A DNA stretch of 10,790 bases from Pseudomonadota bacterium (GTDB lineage Bacteria; Pseudomonadota; Gammaproteobacteria; Steroidobacterales; GCA-2729495), in the NCBI GenBank assembly GCA_030836925.1, contig JAUPLK010000030.1, forward strand, positions 1 through 10,790, in the 5' to 3' direction. Every line of letters begins with the position of its first letter. Within the stretch, counting starts at the first letter, position 1. This document shows positions 1-5,720 of the stretch, piece by piece. The notes under the pieces were generated by a model. The model made no database searches. It was not told the DNA's origin and saw only the letters and a program-made list of their open reading frames with translations. A program made the position numbers and the translations under genes.

Positions 1-1202
1 CGTGCACCGATCACCGGATGCGCCTCGGTGGGATTCGCACCAGCCACGATGATGGTGTGAGCGCGCTCGATATCGGCATACGAGGCGCTGGCAGCACCCG
101 TACCTGTCACCAGCTGCAAACCCAAAGCCGTCGACGAGTGACAGACACGTGCGCAGCAATCGATGTTGTTGGTACCGATCACGCTGCGGAACAGTTTCTG
201 CAGGAGATAGGCAGCCTCGTTGGTCGACCGTGAAGAACTCATCGCACCCAGCGCATCCGGCCCATGCGCCGTACGGATCTCCGTCAGTCGCCGGGCCAGC
301 CAGGCGATGGCTTCCGGCCAGCTCACCGGTTGCAGCGTGCCATCGACCCGGAGCAAGGGCGTGGTGAGCCGCTCTGGTGAGTTCTGCCAGGCATGTGCGT
401 AGCGACCCTTGGCACACAGGTGGCCGCCATTCACGGCAGCGTGAGGCGTACCGCTGATCTGCGTTACGACACCCTCGGCGGCCCTGACATCGACATTGCA
501 GCCGACTCCGCAATAGCCGCATACCGAGCGTACTGCCGGTGTATCGGCAGCCGTATTGGGACTTTCCCGGTCGATGTCGAAGAGCGCACCCGTCGGACAC
601 ACCTCGACACATGCGCCGCAACTCACGCAGGGCGAGGTATCGAAGTTATTGTCCACACCGAACAGCAGTTCCGTGACGGGTCCACGTTGCCCGACGCCAT
701 AGACAAACTGTCCCTGCAGATCAGCGCAGACCTGCACGCAACGCCGGCAGACCAGGCATCGCTCGGCCGAAAAGCGCAGATACGGATGAAGGTCATTGGA
801 CTGCTGGACAGCACTGGCTCCCGCACCAGGAGAAACATCATATTTGTTCAGCAGGTTATTGAAAATATTACGATCATGACTACCACACAGAGCCTTGGCT
901 GCCGCCGCGGGTGTGGCATCAGCCCAGAGTTGCAGCAGCCCCCGCCGCAGTTCATGCAAGCGCTGAGTTGAGGTCCTGACCACCTGCCCCGCCTCGGCCA
1001 TCGAGTGGCAGGCAGCCACCGGTCGCGGCCTGCCTTCCACCTCCACCAGGCACAGCCGGCATCCCCCTTCCGGCAGCGAGCCCGCCAGGTGGCACAGCGT
1101 GGGTATGCGCGTTCCCAACCCGACCCGACGGGCCAATTCCAGCAGCGTTTCGCCCGGCATGCAGGCGACTTCAATGCCATCGATCTGCAGCACAGCCATC
1201 AT
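1..1202 (-). CDS. Formate dehydrogenase alpha subunit, N-terminal part (3' end beyond window)
   Basis: This is the catalytic subunit of a cytoplasmic molybdopterin formate dehydrogenase, which would oxidise formate to CO2 and pass electrons to the NAD-reducing beta subunit encoded just upstream. 400 codons are open from ATG 1202, which has an AGGA 8 nt upstream and overlaps the beta stop as ATGA. Visible in order: a NuoG-like [2Fe-2S] domain (Cys 37, 48, 51, 65); a double [4Fe-4S] ferredoxin domain (Cys 149/152/155/159 and 192/195/198/202); the Mo-bisPGD domain with its own [4Fe-4S] motif (Cys 228, 231, 235, 263); and CARVCH at 350-355, where Cys354 holds the position taken by Sec or Cys in catalysis. 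Oddity: the region between the [2Fe-2S] and ferredoxin domains lacks the usual His-x3-Cys-x2-Cys-x5-Cys motif; only Cys106 and His109 remain. The family call is firm. Formate as substrate is inferred, and the 3' end lies beyond position 1. Confidence 0.9.
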   Translation of the reverse strand, partial: MMAVLQIDGIEVACMPGETLLELARRVGLGTRIPTLCHLAGSLPEGGCRLCLVEVEGRPRPVAACHSMAEAGQVVRTSTQRLHELRRGLLQLWADATPAAAAKALCGSHDRNIFNNLLNKYDVSPGAGASAVQQSNDLHPYLRFSAERCLVCRRCVQVCADLQGQFVYGVGQRGPVTELLFGVDNNFDTSPCVSCGACVEVCPTGALFDIDRESPNTAADTPAVRSVCGYCGVGCNVDVRAAEGVVTQISGTPHAAVNGGHLCAKGRYAHAWQNSPERLTTPLLRVDGTLQPVSWPEAIAWLARRLTEIRTAHGPDALGAMSSSRSTNEAAYLLQKLFRSVIGTNNIDCCARVCHSSTALGLQLVTGTGAASASYADIERAHTIIVAGANPTEAHPVIGA

Positions 1203-2692
1203 CGCGCCGTTCCTGCGGCCAGCGCCAGCGCACGCAGTCGCTCCACAGGCCCGGGCAGCGACTGCCCAAAGCCACACAGACTGGTGGTTGCGATGAGATC
1301 CAGCAGGGCGGGAAGTTTCCGGTGAGCCTCATCGGTATCAGCCTGCCGTGCGAGCGCCAGCGCCTGCGCCGAACCCAGGCGACACGGGACACACTTGCCG
1401 CAGGACTCCTGGACCATGAATTCGAGCCAGTGCACCATCAGTGCCTGCCAGTCGGTATCCGCTGGCAGCGCGACCAGACCACCGTGACCCGACTGGATGC
1501 CGCGTCTGGCCAGTTGCCGGTAGTCCAGCGGCACGTCCCACTCCCCAGGCAGCAAGATGCTGCCCATCGGGCCGCCGAGCGCGATACCGGCAAGTGGACG
1601 CCCATCCCGGCCACCGCCACCATGCGTCTCGATCAGCTCGCGGAGTGGCAGGCCAAATTCGGCTTCCACGATGCCGGGCCGGGCAAAACCCTGGTTGAAG
1701 CAGAAGGCCTTGGTGCCGGGTGAATCAGCCGTACCCAGCCTGCGAAAAGCCGCCGCGCCCCGCCCGATGATCCACGGAATGTTGACCAGTGTCTCGATGT
1801 TGTTGACCACCGTAGGTTGGCCAAACAGTCCCTGCGCAGCCGGATAGGGCGGGCGTACACGGACTTCGCCACGCCGGCCTTCGATGGCATTGAGCAGCGC
1901 CGTCTCTTCGCCACAGACATAGCTGCCATGACCGGCAACGACCTGCACGTCAAAAGCGAAGGACGAACCGCAGATACCGGCTCCCAGCAGTCCCGCCGCT
2001 CGTGCCTGCTGGATGGCGGTCTGCATCCTCGACTGTGCGGTCGGATACTCGGAGCGGATATAAACCACCCCTGCGGTGGCGCCAATCGCGAAGGCACACA
2101 GCACCATGCCCTCGAGTATCGCGTGGGGATCATGCTCAAGCAGAACGCGATCGATGAAAGAACCGGGGTCACCTTCGTCGCCATTGGCGACTACGTATCG
2201 AGCAGTGCCCGCCGATTCGGCGGCAAGACGCCATTTGCGCCCGGTGGGGAAGCCTGCGCCACCGCGCCCCTGTTCGCCCGAATCTTCGACCGCTGCAAGC
2301 ACCTCTGCAGGCGTCCGCCCGAGTGCGTGGGCAAGTGACTGGTAAACACCAACCGACCGCGCACGCTCCAGATCGGCAAAGTCGCCCTTGCCAATGCGGG
2401 CAGTGACGATGGCTTCTCTGGCGATGTTGCGGATCGATGCCGCACTGCTGCCTGCTGTCAGAACGATCTGGCCGTCGGGCAGCAGGCGGGCCGGCGACCG
2501 GTCGCAATAGCCCAGGCACTGGACCGCACGCGCCGGGGGATCGCTACCGGCCACATCAGCGCAACGGGCACCGGCCAGATGACAGGACAGACCGGTACAG
2601 ACCCGGACTGCCCGCGGATCAGCAACGAGGTCGGTATAAAAACTCCGAAACCCGCGCTGCCCGGCCAGCGAATTGATCGCCTTGCTGTCCAT
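1199..2692 (-). CDS. NAD-linked formate dehydrogenase beta subunit (NuoF-like, FdsB type)
   Basis: This is the diaphorase subunit that passes electrons from the alpha subunit through FeS clusters and FMN to NAD+. It is about 497 aa. The first ~100 residues look like a thioredoxin-fold [2Fe-2S] domain with four Cys spaced C-x4-C and C-x3-C (about 32, 37, 59, 63). The NuoF body follows: FMN loop GRGGAGFPTG near 142-151, NADH-binding NGDEGDPGSF near 170-179, GEETALLNAIEGRRG near 261-275, and the [4Fe-4S] site ESCGKCVPC near 429-437 plus Cys473 in TSLCGFGQ. Start: GTG 2695 and ATG 2692 are in frame; ATG is preferred, with an AGGG-like Shine-Dalgarno sequence about 11 nt upstream. The stop overlaps the alpha start by 4 nt, implying translational coupling. 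No separate NuoE/FdsG gene lies upstream, where the divergent deformylase gene begins, so the N-terminal domain may fill that role. Confidence 0.92.
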   Translation of the reverse strand: MDSKAINSLAGQRGFRSFYTDLVADPRAVRVCTGLSCHLAGARCADVAGSDPPARAVQCLGYCDRSPARLLPDGQIVLTAGSSAASIRNIAREAIVTARIGKGDFADLERARSVGVYQSLAHALGRTPAEVLAAVEDSGEQGRGGAGFPTGRKWRLAAESAGTARYVVANGDEGDPGSFIDRVLLEHDPHAILEGMVLCAFAIGATAGVVYIRSEYPTAQSRMQTAIQQARAAGLLGAGICGSSFAFDVQVVAGHGSYVCGEETALLNAIEGRRGEVRVRPPYPAAQGLFGQPTVVNNIETLVNIPWIIGRGAAAFRRLGTADSPGTKAFCFNQGFARPGIVEAEFGLPLRELIETHGGGGRDGRPLAGIALGGPMGSILLPGEWDVPLDYRQLARRGIQSGHGGLVALPADTDWQALMVHWLEFMVQESCGKCVPCRLGSAQALALARQADTDEAHRKLPALLDLIATTSLCGFGQSLPGPVERLRALALAAGTAR

Positions 2693-2696
2693 CACG

Positions 2697-2713
2697 TGTC
2701 ACACCCTGTGGCA
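2697..2713. promoter_or_regulatory. Near-palindrome in the formate dehydrogenase/deformylase spacer
   Basis: The 17-bp sequence TGTCACA-CCC-TGTGGCA has arms that match at 6 of 7 positions. It lies immediately upstream of the formate dehydrogenase beta start, in the 66-bp divergent spacer, and is next to a CACGTG palindrome at 2693-2698. It overlaps the likely ribosome-binding region of the beta gene, so it could be an operator or mRNA structure, or chance. No regulator gene is visible nearby to assign it to. Confidence 0.25.
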
Positions 2714-2758
2714 GACTATGCGGGCACTCATTATCACTTGCGAGCACTCGTCCTGCCC

Positions 2759-3295
2759 ATGGCCATCCATGAAATTCTGAAAATGGGCGACCCGCGCCTG
2801 CTCCGCGTCGCGAAACCCGTGCTTCGATTCAACAGCCCGGATCTCGATGCACTGATCCGGGACATGTTCGAGACGATGACAGCCGCCGAAGGCGTCGGCC
2901 TCGCCGCGCCGCAGATCGGCGTGGACCTGGCAGTCGTGATCATGGGCTTCGAGAGCAACGAGCGGTATCCGGATGCGCCTGCCGTACCGCAGACAATTCT
3001 CATCAACCCGGCGATCGAGGCACTGGGACCCGAGGAAGAAGAGGACTGGGAAGGCTGCCTGTCGGTGCCCGGCATGAATGGCGTGGTACCGCGCTTCAGT
3101 CGCATCCGCTACCGTGGCTTTGATGCGCAAGGCCTGTCCATCGATCGCGTAGCGGAAGGCTTTCACGCCCGCGTGGTACAGCACGAGTGCGATCACCTGA
3201 TCGGCAAGCTGTACCCGATGCGGATCCGTGATTTCAGCCGCTTCGGGTACAGCTCCAGCCTGTTTCCCGATCCCGCGACACAGCCGCGGGATTGA
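2759..3295 (+). CDS. def: Peptide deformylase
   Basis: This enzyme removes the N-terminal formyl group from nascent proteins at the ribosome, releasing formate, using a mononuclear metal (Fe2+ or Zn2+). It is 178 aa, normal for the bacterial enzyme. All three signature motifs are present: GVGLAAPQIG (motif 1, about residues 44-53), EGCLSVPG (motif 2, with the metal-binding Cys) and HECDHLIG (motif 3, the HExxH type with two His ligands and the catalytic Glu). ATG 2759 was chosen because MAIHEIL is the usual start of the family; an in-frame ATG at 2579 would add 60 residues unlike the family and would run back over the divergent formate dehydrogenase gene. The upstream ribosome-binding site is weak. 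It is not next to fmt, the common partner, and it converges on trpB2 with 6 nt between stops. Confidence 0.95.
   Translation: MAIHEILKMGDPRLLRVAKPVLRFNSPDLDALIRDMFETMTAAEGVGLAAPQIGVDLAVVIMGFESNERYPDAPAVPQTILINPAIEALGPEEEEDWEGCLSVPGMNGVVPRFSRIRYRGFDAQGLSIDRVAEGFHARVVQHECDHLIGKLYPMRIRDFSRFGYSSSLFPDPATQPRD
3271..3291. other. 7-bp inverted repeat over the deformylase stop region
   Basis: TCCCGCG and CGCGGGA are separated by a 7-nt loop just before the def stop codon, in a convergent junction with only 6 nt between stops. Neither side has a run of T, so it is not a standard intrinsic terminator. It may slow polymerase from both sides, or be incidental in GC-rich coding sequence. Confidence 0.25.
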
Positions 3296-3301
3296 AGTCG
3301 T

Positions 3302-4651
3302 TCAGGCAAACTTCGGCAGGTGGGCCAACGAATCCTTGATGGCTTCTGCCGGATAGTCGTAGTCGCGCAATTCACCGGCAAAATAGCGGTCATACGAGGA
3401 CATGTCGAAGTGACCGTGACCTGACAGGCAGACCAGCAGTGACTGGCTCTGCCCGGTTTCTGCACACCGCTTTGCCTCGCGGATCGTGGCCGCCAGCGCA
3501 TGGGTGGACTCCGGTGCCGGCACGATCCCTTCGGTACGCGCAAAGAGCAGGCCGGCCTCGAAGGTTTCGATCTGCGGTATCGCCATCGCCTCTACCAGCT
3601 GCGCATCGACCAACTGGCTGACCAGCGGTGAAGCGCCATGGTAGCGCAGCCCACCGGCATGAATGCCTGGCGGCACGAAGTCATGGCCCAGCGTGTGCAT
3701 CTTGAGGAGCGGTGTCAGGCCGGTGGCATCGCCAAAGTCGTAGGTGTAGATGCCCTTGGTCAGTGTCGGACAGGACGTGGGTTCGACAGCCACCAAGCGG
3801 ACTTCACGCCCCGCCGCCTTGTCAGCGAAGAACGGAAAGGCGATGCCGGCAAAATTCGAACCACCGCCACAGCAGCCAAACACCGCATCCGGGTAGTCGT
3901 TGGCGAGCGCCATCTGTTTGCGCGCCTCCAGTCCGATCACCGTCTGGTGCAGCATCACATGGTTGAGCACCGAGCCCAGTGCGTAGTTGGTGTCGGCACG
4001 TCCGATCGCCTCTTCCACAGCCTCTGAAATGGCAATGCCGAGCGAACCCGGCGTATCGGGATTTTTCTGCAGGATCTGCCGTCCCGCAGCAGTCAGATTG
4101 GTCGGACTGGCAAAAACCTCTGCGCCCCAGGTTTGCATCATCGAGCGGCGGTAGGGCTTCTGCTCATAGCTGACCCTGACCATGTAGACACGAATCTCGA
4201 GCCCCAGCAGCTGACCGGCCAGTGCCAGCGAGCAGCCCCACTGACCCGCACCGGTCTCGGTCGCCAGACGCCGAATGCCGGCCTGCTTGTTGTACCAGGC
4301 CTGCGGGATCGAAGTATTGGGCTTGTGGGATCCGGTCGGGCTGACCGATTCGTTCTTGTAATAGATGCGTGCCGGGGTCTTCAGTGCTTTTTCCAGGCGA
4401 TGCGCCCGGTACAGCGGGCTCGGGCGCCAGAGCTTGAATATTTCCCGCACCTCTTCCGGAATGGCGATCCAGCGCTCGGCACTGACCTCCTGTTCGATCA
4501 GCCCGGGCGGGAAGATCGCTGCCAGCGCGTCAAGCGTCGCCGGCTTGCCGTCTGCCCCCAGCGGTGGCGGCGGCGGACTTGGCAGGTCGGCCACCACGTT
4601 GTACCAGTGTGTCGGCAGCTCGGATTCCGGCAACAGGAACTTGGTCGTCAT
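3302..4651 (-). CDS. TrpB2-type tryptophan synthase beta homologue, PLP-dependent
   Basis: This is a fold-type II PLP enzyme of the TrpB2 class, expected to condense serine or O-phosphoserine with indole to give tryptophan, usually independently of a TrpA partner. It is 449 aa, longer than canonical TrpB (about 400) as expected for TrpB2. Visible features: a proline-rich N-terminal segment (25-30); GSHKPNTS at 107-114 with Lys110 as the PLP Schiff-base lysine; ETGAGQWG near 135, containing the catalytic Glu equivalent; the phosphate-binding loop CGGGSNFAG; and a C-terminal SGHGHFDMSSY motif typical of this subclass. ATG 4651 is preferred over the in-frame GTG 4657 because GGAG at 4661-4664 lies 9 nt from ATG but only 3 nt from GTG. 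No trpA, trpC or trpF is nearby, so it may act as an indole-salvage enzyme or on another beta-replacement substrate. Confidence 0.92.
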   Translation of the reverse strand: MTTKFLLPESELPTHWYNVVADLPSPPPPPLGADGKPATLDALAAIFPPGLIEQEVSAERWIAIPEEVREIFKLWRPSPLYRAHRLEKALKTPARIYYKNESVSPTGSHKPNTSIPQAWYNKQAGIRRLATETGAGQWGCSLALAGQLLGLEIRVYMVRVSYEQKPYRRSMMQTWGAEVFASPTNLTAAGRQILQKNPDTPGSLGIAISEAVEEAIGRADTNYALGSVLNHVMLHQTVIGLEARKQMALANDYPDAVFGCCGGGSNFAGIAFPFFADKAAGREVRLVAVEPTSCPTLTKGIYTYDFGDATGLTPLLKMHTLGHDFVPPGIHAGGLRYHGASPLVSQLVDAQLVEAMAIPQIETFEAGLLFARTEGIVPAPESTHALAATIREAKRCAETGQSQSLLVCLSGHGHFDMSSYDRYFAGELRDYDYPAEAIKDSLAHLPKFA

Positions 4652-4831
4652 GGTCACTCGCTCCGCATGAAAGGCTGGATTATCCAGGGTGCAGCATATC
4701 AGGCTCCTCGCGGAGCAATTGCGTAAAAACCCTTATATGGCTCTCACCGCGACTGAGGCATGTTGTGGTCACATCAAGAATGATTCTGATCCGGTTCGTG
4801 CGTCACGCGCGGCCGTTGCCGGGAGACAAAA
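4652..4831. promoter_or_regulatory. Divergent spacer between trpB2 and the hemerythrin gene
   Basis: This spacer must hold promoters for both genes, but I could not place a convincing -35/-10 pair on either strand. It contains a short inverted repeat TGGAT-T-ATCCA (4676-4686). A 5-bp hairpin at 4703-4716 reads, in the trpB2 leader orientation, as GCTCC-GCGA-GGAGC with a GNRA-type loop. A strong GGGAG (4821-4825) lies 6 nt before the hemerythrin gene ATG. No open reading frame worth calling is present. Confidence 0.4.
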
Positions 4832-5560
4832 ATGCTGACACTCACCTCACGCAGCACGGTTGCAGACCTGAAAAGCGGTCCGCCCGGCGTGATGCAGACG
4901 TTGATTTCCACGGGTATTTTCCGCGACGGGGACGATCCCGGGGTTACCATCGGCGAGCTGTGCTGGAACTTCGGCTTCAACCCCGGCATTTTGCTCAACA
5001 TGCTGCAGTCGGCGAATATCACGGAGGATGTTCCGCCGATCGATATTGCACCCTTCAAGGCCATGTCGCTGCTTGAACTCGTTGAACATATCGAAGACGT
5101 ACACCACCGTTACCTGCGGGAAAACCTGCCGGTTCTGACCAGCCTGACCGCCCAGGTAGCCACGGCCCATCCAGAAGAGGGCCGACTTGCGGCCCTGAAA
5201 CTGGAAATGCAGCACGTGGCCACCGAGCTCGAGTCCCATCTGGCGCACGAGGAAGAAGCCCTGTTTGCGATGATTCGGGATCTGGCGGTCCACGCTGACG
5301 TCAAGCCCACACGTTGCGGCGATGCCGTGGGTGGGCCTATCGCCTGCATGGAGACCGAGCACGAAGCGGCGCTCGGCTCCCTGAAGAAGATGCGTGAATA
5401 CACGGACGGCTATGCCGCGCCTGCCGGTGCAGATGCGACCTGGCAGGAGATGCTGGCCGGAGTCGCCCGTTTCGACCAGGACATGGTCGAGCACATGTAC
5501 AAGGAGAACAAGGTGCTGTTTCCGCGTGCACTGGATGCACAGCTGGGCAAGAACCGGTGA
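4832..5560 (+). CDS. RIC/YtfE-like di-iron hemerythrin-domain protein with altered N-terminal domain
   Basis: This 242-aa protein has the layout of the RIC (YtfE/ScdA/DnrN) family, which repairs FeS clusters damaged by NO or oxidants. Residues ~8-62 align by pattern with the short N-terminal RIC domain (DUF542), and ~80-235 form a four-helix hemerythrin domain. Candidate di-iron ligands are His91/His92, His113, His137/His139 with Glu141 in HEEEALF, His177 in METEHEAA, and His221/Glu225 in HMYKENKVLF. The notable departure is that the conserved Cys-Cys pair that should follow GI-F near residue 30 is replaced by Arg-Asp-Gly-Asp, leaving only Cys44 in that domain. The start is firm: GGGAG lies 6 nt before ATG 4832. 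The Rieske oxygenase gene follows in the same direction after 160 bp with its own promoter. RIC-type repair is likely but not certain; O2, NO or iron sensing is an alternative. Confidence 0.8.
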   Translation: MLTLTSRSTVADLKSGPPGVMQTLISTGIFRDGDDPGVTIGELCWNFGFNPGILLNMLQSANITEDVPPIDIAPFKAMSLLELVEHIEDVHHRYLRENLPVLTSLTAQVATAHPEEGRLAALKLEMQHVATELESHLAHEEEALFAMIRDLAVHADVKPTRCGDAVGGPIACMETEHEAALGSLKKMREYTDGYAAPAGADATWQEMLAGVARFDQDMVEHMYKENKVLFPRALDAQLGKNR

Positions 5561-5636
5561 ACACTCGCCTGGACTAGGCTACAGTCGCGCCGGGATAAAT
5601 GACGTGCAGTGACGATACTGAAATGAAGTAGACCGA

Positions 5637-5652
5637 CCTGATCTAGATCAGG
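5637..5652. promoter_or_regulatory. Perfect 16-bp palindrome resembling an FNR/DNR (CRP-family) box
   Basis: CCTGATCTAGATCAGG is a perfect inverted repeat. Its core TGAT-N4-ATCA matches the FNR/DNR/Anr consensus TTGAT-N4-ATCAA except for the outermost base of each arm. Its centre (5644.5) lies 41.5 bp before a transcription start predicted from the -10 element at 5674-5679, the usual class II activator position. It would make the downstream Rieske oxygenase gene responsive to oxygen or NO. The sequence match is direct; the regulator is inferred. Confidence 0.62.
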
Positions 5653-5660
5653 GTGATTCC

Positions 5661-5685
5661 GGGTCAGCTGAGCCATAAATGACCC
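5661..5685. promoter_or_regulatory. Inverted repeat GGGTCA-N13-TGACCC over the predicted -10
   Basis: Two perfect 6-bp arms flank the predicted -10 element of the Rieske gene, and an inner TCAGCTGA palindrome sits at 5664-5671. The position between the FNR-like box and the predicted transcription start is where a repressor would block polymerase. It could equally be chance. Confidence 0.3.
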
Positions 5686-5686
5686 A
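5674..5686 (+). promoter_or_regulatory. Predicted -10 element and transcription start for the Rieske gene
   Basis: CATAAA at 5674-5679 matches TATAAT at 4 of 6 positions. There is no -35 hexamer; the FNR-like palindrome occupies that place, as expected for activator-dependent class II promoters. Transcription would start near 5686, giving a leader of about 35 nt to GTG 5721. An ATG at 5679 lies upstream of this start, which argues against its use. Confidence 0.45.
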
Positions 5687-5707
5687 AGTTTTGCTGAGAT
5701 TCTCAAG

Positions 5708-5712
5708 AGGAG
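5708..5712 (+). promoter_or_regulatory. Ribosome-binding site fixing the Rieske start at GTG 5721
   Basis: AGGAG lies 8 nt before GTG 5721. An ATG at 5716 is out of frame and meets a stop after four codons; the in-frame ATG at 5679 has no such site. Confidence 0.7.
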
Positions 5713-5720
5713 TAAATGGC

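Noticed and set aside
393..971. 192-aa plus-strand open frame
   Set aside because: It is antisense to the formate dehydrogenase alpha gene, whose cysteine-cluster motifs are unmistakable on the minus strand; GC-rich coding DNA often leaves such open shadows.
2579..2758. Longer deformylase start at ATG 2579
   Set aside because: The added 60 residues do not resemble the family and would run over the divergent formate dehydrogenase start.
4763..4777. Possible FNR-like site upstream of the hemerythrin gene (TTGTGGTCACATCAA)
   Set aside because: Only the right half (ATCAA) fits; the left half matches one of five positions at the correct spacing, and CRP-type spacing also fails.
5599..5631. Ten-codon reading frame upstream of the Rieske promoter
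   Set aside because: It lies before the predicted transcription start, has only a weak ribosome-binding site and shows no recognisable leader-peptide pattern.
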